Below, piece after piece: positions 14,684-26,572 of a stretch of 64,000 nt of DNA; within the stretch, counting starts at the first letter, position 1, and each line of letters starts with the position of its first letter. This stretch comes from Flavonifractor hominis (GTDB taxonomy: Bacteria > Bacillota > Clostridia > Oscillospirales > Oscillospiraceae): NCBI RefSeq assembly GCF_040095835.1, contig NZ_JBBMFT010000008.1:1-64000 (forward strand). The letters are read 5' to 3'. Under the pieces are notes generated by a model. The model was not told the origin of the DNA. It ran no database searches and saw only the letters and a list, made by a program, of their open reading frames with translations. Both the position numbers and the translations under genes were made by a program.

Positions 14684-17600
14684 TTACCGGAAGTACTCCG
14701 CGCCGCTCTCCAGCAGAGGCTGGTGCTTGTCGCCGGGGATGTTGATCCCCACGAAGGGGCCCCGCCGCTCCGAATGGCCCATCTTGCCAAAGACCCGGCC
14801 GTCGGGGGAGAAGATACCCTCGATGGCACACAGCGAACCGTTGGGGTTGACATCGATGTCCATGGAGGGCACGCCCGCTGCGTCCACATACTGGGTGGCC
14901 ACCTGGCCGTGGGCGATCAGGCGCTCCAGCTCCGCCTGGGGCGCCACAAAGCGCCCCTCGCCGTGGGAGATGGGGATGGCATGCAGGTCACCCACCCGGC
15001 TTTTGAGCATCCAGGGGGAGTTGACACTGGCCACCCGGGTGGTGACATACCGGCTCTGGTGGCGGCCAATGGTGTTGTAGGTCAGGGTGGGGCAGTGCTC
15101 GTCCATATCCCGGATCTCACCATAGGGCACCAGGCCCAGCTTGATGAGAGCCTGGAAGCCGTTGCAGATGCCCAGCATCAGACCATCCCGGTTCTTAAGC
15201 AGGTCGTGGACCGCGTCGGCAATGCGGGGATTGCGGAAGAAGGAGCAAATGAACTTGGCCGAACCGTCAGGCTCGTCACCGCCGGAGAAGCCGCCGGGGA
15301 TGAAGAGGATCTGGGCGTTCCGGATGGCGCCCTCCAACTCCACGGTGGACTGGCGCAGATCGTCGGCCGTCAGGTTGCGGATGTTCACCGTCTCGGCCGT
15401 CATACCCGCCCGCAGGCAGGCCCGGACCGAATCATACTCGCAGTTGGTGCCCGGGAACACAGGGATGACCACCCGTGGACGGGCCACCTTGGACTTGCAC
15501 ACGGCGGGGGAACGCTTGTCCCAGGAGATGGGCTCCACCGCAGCGGTCTTGCCCGCCCGGGTGGGATACACGTCCTCCAGCACCCCTTCGTTGAGGCGCA
15601 GCAGCTCATCTACGGTAGCCCGGTCGTCTCCCAGGACGATCACCGGCTCGGCGGTGGTGCGGCCAATGCGCATGCCCTCGCTGCGCTCTCCACTCAGCTC
15701 GGCCACGATGGCGCCGGGGCAGGAGGCATACCAGTCCAGCTCCACACCGGCATCGGCGTCAAAGCCTACGCTGTTGCCGAAAGACATCTGCATCACAGCC
15801 TCGGCCGCGCCGTTCTCCACGGCCCAGGCTGCCCGCACCACGCCCTCCCGGCGGAGGGCCTGCAGCTGCTTCCAGCCCTCCACACCGCGGAATAGGTACA
15901 CCGGGTCTCCCGCCGCCTTGAATTCGGGGGAGAGCACCGCATCGGCCTCCACCGGTGCGATGGCAAAGGAGATGAGGGTGGGGGGCACATCCAGGTCCAG
16001 GAAGGTTCCGGACATGGAATCCTTGCCGCCAATAGCGGCCGCCCCCAGCTCCAGCTGGGCATCCAGAGCGCCCAGCAGAGCGGCAAAGGGCTTGCCCCAG
16101 CGCTCAGGCTCCTGGCGCAGCTTCTCAAAGAACTCCTGGAGGGTCAGATAGGCCTTTTCATAGTCGGCGCCAGCCGCCACCAGCTTGGCCACCGAGGTAT
16201 ATACCGCGCTGTGCGCGCCGACATAGGGGTCGGCGGACAGCTGGTCGGGATCGCAGCCCCAGGCCATGACGCTGGCCTGGGCAGTCTCCTGATTGGGCTC
16301 TACGGGGAAGAGGGCCGCCATGGCCTGGGCCGGAGTGCGCTGGGTAGCTCCGCCGAAGGGCATGAGCACGCTGCCCGCGCCGATGGAGCCGTCGAACCGC
16401 TCGGTGAGACCACGGCGGGAGGCGGACTTCAGGCTACCGGCCATCTCCCGCAGGGAGTGGGCCGGACGGGCCTGTGTCCGGGTGGGGCAGGCCACCTTCA
16501 CCTGGGCGTGCTTTACCGCGCCGTTGGTGTTCAGGAAGGCCCGGGACAGGTTGGCTACGGTCTGGCCCCGCCAGGTCATGACCATCCGGGGGCTCTCGGT
16601 GACAGTAGCCACCGGGTAAGCCTCCAGGTTCTCGATGGAGGCAAAGTTCATCAGAGCCTGGGCGTCCTCCGGCGCCACCACCACGGCCATGCGCTCCTGA
16701 GACTCGGAGATGGCGATCTCAGTGCCATCCAGGCCGTCATACTTCTTGCGCACCGCGTCCAGATCGATGGACAGGCCGTCGGCCAACTCACCGATGGCCA
16801 CGCTGACGCCGCCGGCGCCAAAGTCGTTGCACCGCTTAATGAGGCGGGTCACGTTGGGGTTGCGGAACAGCCGCTGGAGCTTGCGCTCCTCAGGAGCGTT
16901 GCCCTTCTGCACCTCGCTGGCCATGGTATCCAGGCTGGCCTTGTTGTGGCTCTTGGAAGAGCCGGTAGCGCCGCCGATGCCGTCCCGGCCGGTGCGGCCG
17001 CCCAGCAGGATGACCACGTCGCCGGGTGCAGGGGTCTCACGGCGCACATGATCGGCAGGGGCGGCCCCCACCACCGCGCCGCACTCCAGGTGCTTGGCGA
17101 TGTATCCCTCATGGTAAAGCTCGGCTACGTGGCCGGTGGCCAGGCCGATCTGGTTGCCGTAAGAGGAGTAGCCCGCTGCCGCAGTCTGGGCGATTTTGCG
17201 CTGGGGCAGCTTTCCTTCCAGCGTCTGGTCCACCGGCACCCGCGGATCGCCGCAGCCGGTGAGGCGCATGGCCTGGTGAACATACACCCGGCCGGACAGG
17301 GGATCGCGGATACACCCGCCGATGCAGGTGGCAGCGCCGCCGAAGGGCTCAATTTCGGTGGGGTGGTTGTGGGTCTCGTTCTTGAACATCAAAAGCCAGT
17401 CCTGCTCCCGTCCGTCCACCAGGGCGGGCACATGGATGGAGCAGGCATTGATCTCCTCGCTCTCATCCAGCTCGGGCAGCAGGCCGCGTTTTTTCAGGGT
17501 TTTGGCTCCGATGGTGGCAATGTCCATCAGAGTCTGAGGCCGCCGGGCGGCCTTCTCTTCGCCGTACACCTCCACCCGGGCAGCCAGGTAGCGCTCATAA

Positions 17601-18349
17601 GCGGCCTGGACGGCCGGATCCGCAATCTCCACCTGATCCAGATGGGTGGAGAAGGTGGTGTGGCGGCAGTGGTCAGACCAGTAGGTATCCACCACCCGCA
17701 CCTCGGTCAGAGTGGGGTCCCGCTTCTCCTCATCCCGGAAATAGCTCTGCAGGAAGGTCAGGTCGGCCAGGTCCATGGCCAGACCGTACTGGCCCAGCAT
17801 CTGCTCCAGCTGCGCCTGGTCCAGGGTGGTAAAGCCCTCCAGCACGGGCACCGCATCCGGCACGGGGTAATCCTGCTGCAGGGTCTCCGGCTTGTCCAGG
17901 GTAGCTTCACGGCTCTCCACGGGGTTGATCAGATAGCCCCGGGCCTTATTCACCTGACTCTGATCCAGGGTCCCCTCCAGAACATAGACGGTAGCCGCAC
18001 GGACGGTGGGCCGTTCTCCGCCGGTCATCATCTGGATGCACTGGGCGCAGGAGTCGGCCCGCTGGTCATACTGACCAGGCAGCGCCTCCACCGCCAGCAA
18101 AGTGTGCGCCCCCTCCGGGTCTGGCATGGTCTCGTCCCAGATGTCATCCACCTGAGGCTCGGACAGGATGGTCGTACGGGCGGCCTGGTAGACCTCCCGG
18201 TCCACACCTTCCACATCGTAGCGCCGCAACACCCGAATACCGGTCAGGCCGGTCAGGCCCAGGGTGTGGTGCAGCTCGGTGAACAGATGCTCTGCCTCTA
18301 CGGCAAAGCCGGGCTTTTTCTCCACAAAACAGCGAAATACGTAACCCAT
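14684..18349 (-). CDS. purL: Phosphoribosylformylglycinamidine synthase (single-chain)
   Basis: A 1221-residue large-form FGAM synthase, which converts FGAR and glutamine to FGAM in purine synthesis. The N-terminal PurS-like part is followed by two AIR synthase-like halves (DHCRHTTF, FKNETHNHPTEIEPFGGAATCIGG, GAGGVSVAIGELADG). A C-terminal class I glutaminase follows, with FIPGGFSGGDEPDG and nucleophile Cys in LGICNGFQAL. The ATG at 18349 with GGGGAG upstream was chosen over an extension that runs into the next gene. No other pur gene is adjacent. Confidence 0.96.
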   Translation of the reverse strand: MGYVFRCFVEKKPGFAVEAEHLFTELHHTLGLTGLTGIRVLRRYDVEGVDREVYQAARTTILSEPQVDDIWDETMPDPEGAHTLLAVEALPGQYDQRADSCAQCIQMMTGGERPTVRAATVYVLEGTLDQSQVNKARGYLINPVESREATLDKPETLQQDYPVPDAVPVLEGFTTLDQAQLEQMLGQYGLAMDLADLTFLQSYFRDEEKRDPTLTEVRVVDTYWSDHCRHTTFSTHLDQVEIADPAVQAAYERYLAARVEVYGEEKAARRPQTLMDIATIGAKTLKKRGLLPELDESEEINACSIHVPALVDGREQDWLLMFKNETHNHPTEIEPFGGAATCIGGCIRDPLSGRVYVHQAMRLTGCGDPRVPVDQTLEGKLPQRKIAQTAAAGYSSYGNQIGLATGHVAELYHEGYIAKHLECGAVVGAAPADHVRRETPAPGDVVILLGGRTGRDGIGGATGSSKSHNKASLDTMASEVQKGNAPEERKLQRLFRNPNVTRLIKRCNDFGAGGVSVAIGELADGLSIDLDAVRKKYDGLDGTEIAISESQERMAVVVAPEDAQALMNFASIENLEAYPVATVTESPRMVMTWRGQTVANLSRAFLNTNGAVKHAQVKVACPTRTQARPAHSLREMAGSLKSASRRGLTERFDGSIGAGSVLMPFGGATQRTPAQAMAALFPVEPNQETAQASVMAWGCDPDQLSADPYVGAHSAVYTSVAKLVAAGADYEKAYLTLQEFFEKLRQEPERWGKPFAALLGALDAQLELGAAAIGGKDSMSGTFLDLDVPPTLISFAIAPVEADAVLSPEFKAAGDPVYLFRGVEGWKQLQALRREGVVRAAWAVENGAAEAVMQMSFGNSVGFDADAGVELDWYASCPGAIVAELSGERSEGMRIGRTTAEPVIVLGDDRATVDELLRLNEGVLEDVYPTRAGKTAAVEPISWDKRSPAVCKSKVARPRVVIPVFPGTNCEYDSVRACLRAGMTAETVNIRNLTADDLRQSTVELEGAIRNAQILFIPGGFSGGDEPDGSAKFICSFFRNPRIADAVHDLLKNRDGLMLGICNGFQALIKLGLVPYGEIRDMDEHCPTLTYNTIGRHQSRYVTTRVASVNSPWMLKSRVGDLHAIPISHGEGRFVAPQAELERLIAHGQVATQYVDAAGVPSMDIDVNPNGSLCAIEGIFSPDGRVFGKMGHSERRGPFVGINIPGDKHQPLLESGAEYFR

Positions 18350-18369
18350 TCTCGTTCTCCCCACTCTCT

Positions 18370-19908
18370 TTAGACTAAGTTCCAGTCGGCAAAGCCGTAG
18401 AATATATTCTGCTGGGTAGGCGTCATTCCTGAGATCTGGCTCCACTGGGTAAGCACCGATCCGTTTTTGAAGCAGAGCACCGCGAAGGGCGGCTCCTCCA
18501 TAAGGCGCGCATACAGCCGCCGCCCTGCCAGATCCCGCCCCTGCCCGGAGGCTATCCGGAAGGCCTCCAGCAGGCTGGACGCTTCGGTATCCTGATATTT
18601 TCCGTAATTCAATGTCCCATTCGGCGTGATAAGTGCGGTCAGATCGAAGTCGGCGGTCAGGCGCACTTCTCCCAGATAGAGATCAAACTCCCCCTTCTGC
18701 AGGGCCTGGAGGTAATCCGCCCAGGCCAGGGCCTTCACCTCTACCGCGATTCCCTCCTGGCCCAATCCATCGGCCAGGTGCTGGGCCACCGCCAGGCGGT
18801 CGGCGTTGCCTGTGGGTACCACCAGGGTGAGCGCCAGTGTCTCTCCGCTCTTTCGCCAGCCGTCCCCCGACTGGCTCCAGCCCGCTTCACTTAAGGTCTG
18901 GGTCAGCATCTGGGGCGAGTACTCCAGCGTCTCCACCAGATCCTCCGGATAGTAGGCACTAGCCGGCGAAATGGGCAGCGCAGCGGACCAGGCGTGGCGG
19001 GAGAGCAACACCGTAGCCACCGCCGAGCGGTCAAAGCCCCACTGCAGCGCCCGGCGTACTCCGCTGTCCCGACAGGGGCCCTTCTGGGTATTAAAGCCTA
19101 CATACAGCATATTGCTGGTCGGATAATCCACCGTATCAAAGGATCCCGAAAAGCCCAGTGCATTGGTCCCGGTCAGATCCGTGGCCACCAGGGCAATATC
19201 TCTGGTATCAAAGGCATGGATAAGGTCGTCCGCCTCCTGGATGCTGCGTAAAGGGATGGACTGCTTGGGCAGGTCCTTTCCCTGCCACCAGTCTGTCCGG
19301 GCCGTGAGGGCCAGGGTCTCCCCTTCCCCCGTGAGCACATAGGGTCCCGTTCCCAAGGGGTTCCCCCCCGTCTCCTTTACAATTGGAATATCCAGCAAAG
19401 AAGGCAGCGCCCCATTGGCCCGGCGGAGAACCACCTGTACCTGAGAGCCCTCTCCCGTCACACTCTGCACATCTGCCAAGCGGTTGGCATACAGCTGGCT
19501 GGTGCGTGCCAGGTTCAGGCTGGCCGCCACTTCCGCTCCAGTGAGGGCACTGCCGTCGGAGAAGGTAACGCCACTCTGCAGCACAAACGTCCAGGTAAGT
19601 CCATCCTCCGACACGGTATACGACTGGCACAGCTGCTGCTGCACCTGGAAGCTCTGGTCCAGGGCAAACAGGCCTTCATAGAGCAGTCCACCCAAATCCA
19701 GGTTGGTCCTGTTGGTGCCGGTGATGGGGTGAAATCCCGCATCGGGATAGCAGGCCAAAGCAAATTCGGCCGCCTCCGGCGCCGGTTGGGCGCTGGGGGC
19801 GGCCGTAAGTTCCGGCGAGGGGGTGGGCGCCGCTTCCTCCCCACAGGCCGTCAGCACCGCTACCATAGCCAATGCCAGCAGCAGCGCGATCCATCGTCTT
19901 CTCCTCAT
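18370..19908 (-). CDS. Family 5 extracellular solute-binding lipoprotein
   Basis: A 512-residue lipoprotein with the signal peptide MRRRRWIALLLALAMVAVLT and a lipobox ending in Cys near residue 22. It belongs to the peptide/nickel-type SBP_bac_5 family (GGLLYEGLFALDQ, LTWTFVLQSGVTFSDG, GTGPYVL, RRALQWGFDRS). It would deliver a peptide-like ligand to an ABC transporter, but no permease or ATPase gene is adjacent. It overlaps the pgeF stop by 4 bp and lies 20 bp before purL, so the three genes may be co-transcribed. Confidence 0.9.
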   Translation of the reverse strand: MRRRRWIALLLALAMVAVLTACGEEAAPTPSPELTAAPSAQPAPEAAEFALACYPDAGFHPITGTNRTNLDLGGLLYEGLFALDQSFQVQQQLCQSYTVSEDGLTWTFVLQSGVTFSDGSALTGAEVAASLNLARTSQLYANRLADVQSVTGEGSQVQVVLRRANGALPSLLDIPIVKETGGNPLGTGPYVLTGEGETLALTARTDWWQGKDLPKQSIPLRSIQEADDLIHAFDTRDIALVATDLTGTNALGFSGSFDTVDYPTSNMLYVGFNTQKGPCRDSGVRRALQWGFDRSAVATVLLSRHAWSAALPISPASAYYPEDLVETLEYSPQMLTQTLSEAGWSQSGDGWRKSGETLALTLVVPTGNADRLAVAQHLADGLGQEGIAVEVKALAWADYLQALQKGEFDLYLGEVRLTADFDLTALITPNGTLNYGKYQDTEASSLLEAFRIASGQGRDLAGRRLYARLMEEPPFAVLCFKNGSVLTQWSQISGMTPTQQNIFYGFADWNLV

Positions 19909-20717
19909 GCCAGTGCGATCATGGCGGCCTGGCTTCCCCGCTCCCCGTGGGTATAGCGATGAGACCAGTATTTTTCCGGCAGGCAGCAGGTGCAGTCCTC
20001 CGCCACAGCGATGTGCTCGGGATCCAGGCCCGCCGCCTCCAACCGTCTTGCATTGAGTCCCTTCAGATCCACACGGAACTTGCCGGTGGGCAACACCTGA
20101 ATAAAAGACAGAGCCGCCGCACCCATGGCCTCGGTCATGGCATTGGGCACATCCTCGTGGGTCTCAAAGCAGCACTTGGAGATCCCAGGTCCAATGGCCG
20201 CCAGGATGTCCATGCGCTGACAGCCATAACACTGGCTCATGCGCTCCACCGCCCGGGTCACGATGCCCAGAGCGGTACCCCGCCAGCCGGCGTGAACCGC
20301 ACCCACAACCCGGCGCACCGGGTCATAGAGCAGGATGGGCAGGCAGTCCGCGGAAAAGACCGTGAGCGTCACCCCGGGGATATCCGTCACCAGTCCGTCC
20401 GCCTGCCACGGCTCAGGCTGGTCCAGCCCCACTCCCAAATCAGCGGCGGTAACGGTGCGCACCGTATCTCCATGGACCTGGCTGGAGCAGACGATCCGTT
20501 CGCTCCCCGCGCCGATGGCAGCACAGAAGCGGCGGTAGTTCTCCCGCACATGGTCCGGGTCGTCTCCCCGGTTCATACTCAGGTTCAGCGTGGCGTAGAT
20601 CCCCTGGGACACGCCCCCCAACCGGGTGGAAAAGCCGTGTACCACACCGCCGGCGGCCTCAAAGCCGTCGGCGGAAAGGTACACCACGCCATTGACGTTG
20701 TGTTCGGTGATCTTCAT
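19905..20717 (-). CDS. pgeF: Multicopper-type laccase domain protein PgeF
   Basis: A 270-residue YfiH/PgeF protein with GFSTRLGGVSQGIY, the metal-site residues in FSADCLPILLYDP and VGAVHAGWRGT, and GPGISKCCFE. Family members act as peptidoglycan editing factors with purine-nucleoside or laccase-like activity. It is first in a run with the solute-binding lipoprotein and purL, just after secA on the same strand. Length is typical. Confidence 0.92.
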   Translation of the reverse strand: MKITEHNVNGVVYLSADGFEAAGGVVHGFSTRLGGVSQGIYATLNLSMNRGDDPDHVRENYRRFCAAIGAGSERIVCSSQVHGDTVRTVTAADLGVGLDQPEPWQADGLVTDIPGVTLTVFSADCLPILLYDPVRRVVGAVHAGWRGTALGIVTRAVERMSQCYGCQRMDILAAIGPGISKCCFETHEDVPNAMTEAMGAAALSFIQVLPTGKFRVDLKGLNARRLEAAGLDPEHIAVAEDCTCCLPEKYWSHRYTHGERGSQAAMIALA

Positions 20718-20748
20718 GCTCGGAATCCTCCATAGCCTCAGGCGCCTG

Positions 20749-23496
<2,748 letters not shown>

Positions 23497-23704
23497 GCGT
23501 CTTGTTCACCTTTCTTGTTCTGGATCATCCGCGCCCCCAGGCGCTGGACTTTCAGGTTAATTCAGTTTCCTAGTATACCATATCTACCCCCAATAAAAAA
23601 GGGGAAATTGTGAACAAATCCAGTCTTTCGTCCGGAGTCTGTATGAAATCCGCTCCTGCCCGGCAGATAATTGAACATAAAAATTTACAAAACGCGTTTT
23701 TCCA

Positions 23705-23733
23705 TTTACGGACGAGACGACGGATGGTACAAT
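23705..23733 (+). promoter_or_regulatory. Promoter of DUF3298 lipoprotein and rlmD
   Basis: TTTACG (23705-23710), 17 bp, TACAAT (23728-23733), 38 bp before the lipoprotein ATG. Confidence 0.65.
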
Positions 23734-23771
23734 AACAACATCCCGATCCACCCCCGCAAAGGAGTTTATGT

Positions 23772-24584
23772 ATGAAAAGACGCACTGTTTTATCCACTCT
23801 TCTGGCGTTGACCCTGGCTGCTACGCTCACAGCCTGTACCGGCACGCCGGAAGCACCGGAGATCTCCCCTACCCCCACGCCGGAACCTGCTCCCACTGTC
23901 ACCCCCACGCCGGAGCCCACCCCCACCCCCGAGCCTGAACCGCCCGTGTGGAGTGAGCAGGTTATCCAGCGCACCTTCACCGCCGGGGACGGCACCCAGG
24001 TGATGCAGGTAAGCTACACCCTGCCCCTCATCCAGAATACCGACGCCTGCCCCGCCGGGGCGGCCATCAACGACTGGTACAAGTCTGAGGGCTCCCGCCG
24101 TCTGGCCGAGGCGGAGGAGAACTATGAGATGGTGGTAGCCGATTACGACGTATCCCAGGCCTCCGGCTTTCCCTTTACTCCCACTACGGAAGAAATGACC
24201 TCCCAGGTCTGCTATGAAGATGAGGCGGTCATCAGCATCTGCCGCAACTGGTACCTGAGCAGCAGCGCTCCCTATCCCACCACCTTCCGCCTGTCCGAAC
24301 AGTTTGACGCCCAGACCGGTGAGCAGCTGGGCTCGGTGGATTTCTTCTCCGATCCGGACACGGTGCAGGAACGGGTCGTGGACGCTTTCCTGGCCCAGGA
24401 GGTCATCCGCTCCGGCGGCTTTACCCGGGACCAGGTGACCCTCGCCTACCAGGCTGAGCACTTTTACCTCACTGACGAGGGATATGTGTTCTGGATCCAG
24501 GGCAACACCCTCACCGGCCTGCATGAGCCGGTGGAAGTCACCCTTACCTATGACGCGCTGAAGGACGTGAGCAGCCATGGATAA
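23772..24584 (+). CDS. DUF3298-type lipoprotein
   Basis: A 270-residue lipoprotein: signal peptide MKRRTVLSTLLALTLAATLT with a lipobox Cys near residue 22. A Pro/Thr/Glu linker of PTPTPEP repeats (about 30-58) follows. The extracellular domain resembles DUF3298/RsiV-type domains (SYTLPLIQN, AAINDWYKSEG, RNWYLSSSAPYPTTFRLSEQF, GYVFWIQGNTL). A related domain is in the RsiV-like protein at 57097-57957. It overlaps rlmD by 8 bp. Function unknown; envelope sensing is a guess. Confidence 0.82.
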   Translation: MKRRTVLSTLLALTLAATLTACTGTPEAPEISPTPTPEPAPTVTPTPEPTPTPEPEPPVWSEQVIQRTFTAGDGTQVMQVSYTLPLIQNTDACPAGAAINDWYKSEGSRRLAEAEENYEMVVADYDVSQASGFPFTPTTEEMTSQVCYEDEAVISICRNWYLSSSAPYPTTFRLSEQFDAQTGEQLGSVDFFSDPDTVQERVVDAFLAQEVIRSGGFTRDQVTLAYQAEHFYLTDEGYVFWIQGNTLTGLHEPVEVTLTYDALKDVSSHG

Positions 24585-26205
24585 CACTCGGCCCAAGGAG
24601 CAGTCGGTCCACCGCCTGCACATCGACGGCTATGCCAGCGATGGTTCCGGCGTGGCCCGGCTGGACGGCATGGTGGTCTTTGTCCAGGGCGGTATCCGCG
24701 GGGAGGAGTGCGAGGTACAGCTCACCCATGTGGGACGCAGTGCCCTGTGGGGCAAGGTGAAGCAGATCATCACCCCCTCTCCGGCCCGTACGGACCCCCA
24801 GTGTCCCTATTATGGCCGCTGCGGCGGCTGCCAGTACCGGCACATGGACTATGCCGAGGAACTGGAAGCCAAGCGCATCCGGGTGGAAGACGCTCTGCGC
24901 CGGCTGGGCGGGGCGGAGGTGACCGTTCCGCCGGTGCTGGGCGCGGCACATATTGACCGCTACCGCAATAAGGCCCAGTTTCCCGTCTCTCCCGGCCCCC
25001 GCATCGGCTTTTACCGCTCCCGTACCCATCAGGTCGTGGACGTAGAGGACTGTCTGCTCCAAAGCGAGGCGGCGACCCGCCTGCGCCGGGCGGTAAAACA
25101 GTGGATGCAGACATGGTCCATTCCGGGCTACAATGAGCGCACCCGCACGGGACTGGTACGCCATGTTTATGTGCGCACCAACCGGGCCGGGCGCAGCCTG
25201 TGCTGTCTGCTGGTCAACGGCCGGGGGGTTCCCCGGCAGTCCGAGCTGGTAGCTGCCCTGCGCCAGGCAGAGCCCGGGTTGGCCGGGGTGGTGCTTGGAA
25301 TCAACGAAAGCCACAGCAACGTCATTCTCGGAGAGCACTACCGCACCCTGTGGGGGGAGGACTTTTTGTCCGATCTCCTGTGCGGCCACCGCTTTCAGCT
25401 GTCGGTCCCCTCTTTTTACCAGGTCAATCCCGACCAGGCCGAGGTTCTTTATGCCAAAGCTTTGGAATTCTCCGGCCTCACGGCTGGTGAAACCGCTCTG
25501 GATCTCTACTGCGGCATCGGCACCATCAGTCTGGTTCTGGCCAGCCGGGCGGGCATGGTCTGGGGCGCGGAGGTGGTACCCCAGGCGGTGGACGACGCCA
25601 TCCGCAACGCCCAGTGGAGCGGCATAGAAAATGTCCGTTTCCTATGCGCCGACGCGGGAGAGGCCGCCCGACGTCTGGCCGCGGAAGGGGTACGTCCCGA
25701 CGTGGTCTGTGTGGACCCGCCCCGGAAGGGACTGGCCGAGGACGTGGTGAATACCATCGCCGCCATGGCCCCCAGCCGGGTGGTCTACGTCTCCTGCGAC
25801 CCCGGCACTCTGGGCCGGGACGTGAAGCGGTTTGCCGCTCTCGGATATACCTTACGCAAAGCCGCCGCCGTGGATATGTTCCCCCGCACCGCCCATGTGG
25901 AGACGGTATGTTTATTGTCCAAACTTAATGCAAAGCAACATATCGAGATAAACTTGGATATGGACGAGCTTGATTTGACCGATGCAGAAAAGAAAGCTAC
26001 CTACCAAGAGATCAAAGATTATGTGTTGGAGCATAGCGGCTTGAAAGTCAGCAGCTTGTATATTGCACAGGTAAAGCAGAAGTGCGGTATCATCGAGCGA
26101 GAGAACTATAATAAGCCGAAGTCTGAGGACGCTAAACAGCCCCAATGCCCGCCGGATAAAGAAAAAGCAATCGAGGAGGCATTGACGCACTTCGGTATGA
26201 TTTGA
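24577..26205 (+). CDS. rlmD: 23S rRNA (uracil-C5)-methyltransferase with element-derived C-terminal tail
   Basis: A 542-residue protein, of which residues 1-443 are RlmD/RlmCD. The [4Fe-4S] Cys are C76, C82, C85 and C159. The SAM motif is LDLYCGIGTISLVLA, followed by DPPRKGL and the catalytic Cys (about 407) in YVSCDPGTLGRD. It methylates 23S rRNA uridines. From residue 444 the sequence is foreign: VCLLSK and then a 93-residue AT-rich tail ending THFGMI, supplied by the mobile element. The host tail inferred from the right junction is VVLLTQ and stop, giving a 449-residue ancestral enzyme. The methyltransferase core is complete and probably active. Confidence 0.93.
   Translation: MDNTRPKEQSVHRLHIDGYASDGSGVARLDGMVVFVQGGIRGEECEVQLTHVGRSALWGKVKQIITPSPARTDPQCPYYGRCGGCQYRHMDYAEELEAKRIRVEDALRRLGGAEVTVPPVLGAAHIDRYRNKAQFPVSPGPRIGFYRSRTHQVVDVEDCLLQSEAATRLRRAVKQWMQTWSIPGYNERTRTGLVRHVYVRTNRAGRSLCCLLVNGRGVPRQSELVAALRQAEPGLAGVVLGINESHSNVILGEHYRTLWGEDFLSDLLCGHRFQLSVPSFYQVNPDQAEVLYAKALEFSGLTAGETALDLYCGIGTISLVLASRAGMVWGAEVVPQAVDDAIRNAQWSGIENVRFLCADAGEAARRLAAEGVRPDVVCVDPPRKGLAEDVVNTIAAMAPSRVVYVSCDPGTLGRDVKRFAALGYTLRKAAAVDMFPRTAHVETVCLLSKLNAKQHIEINLDMDELDLTDAEKKATYQEIKDYVLEHSGLKVSSLYIAQVKQKCGIIERENYNKPKSEDAKQPQCPPDKEKAIEEALTHFGMI
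25894..25920 (+). other. attL of the mobile element in rlmD
   Basis: catgtggagaCGGTatgttt marks the switch from GC-rich rlmD codons to AT-rich element codons. The CGGT core (25904-25907) is shared with attR. The reading frame is preserved across it. Confidence 0.82.
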
Positions 26206-26216
26206 GGAGGGCGGAT

Positions 26217-26465
26217 ATGACGCATTTGATTTCTTGTGAGTTCAACATGGATACCGCTTGTGTGGAGCTGAAATTTGCAGATGGCAGCATGATTGCCATT
26301 GATACGATTGCGGTAGAGAATGAGGTTGCCGATAATATGTATCAGCGGTCGGAGCTTGACTATCTGATCTACAATGCTCCATTGGAGTATGCAGACCTAA
26401 TCTTGAACGGTGATCCCGAAACCTATTTGAAAACTGTCACAGAGTATAAATCTTTGGATAGCTGA
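26217..26465 (+). CDS. DUF6061-type small protein of the element
   Basis: An 82-residue acidic protein starting MTHLISCEFNMDTACVELKF. The ATG at 26217 follows GGAGG at 6 bp; the frame opens 15 bp earlier at TTG inside that site, which is rejected. I recognise it as the DUF6061 type seen at the same place next to the recombinase-linked tail in clostridial elements. Function unknown. It starts 12 bp after the tail stop, so in the integrated state it can be read from the rlmD promoter. Confidence 0.75.
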   Translation: MTHLISCEFNMDTACVELKFADGSMIAIDTIAVENEVADNMYQRSELDYLIYNAPLEYADLILNGDPETYLKTVTEYKSLDS

Positions 26466-26572
26466 TAAATTTTAAGGCGGCAGGGAGATTGATTTCTTCT
26501 TGCCGCCAAACCTTTTGCAGAATATGGGATACAGCGATATTCCACAATACACATATGAAAGGAGTGTGCAAG

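Noticed and set aside
16211..18373. 720-codon open frame antisense to purL
   Set aside because: Shadow frame; the PurL motifs on the other strand are complete.
23585..23605. CCCC/GGGG with A-run after secA start considered as terminator
   Set aside because: Only four base pairs and the run is in the loop; too weak to call.
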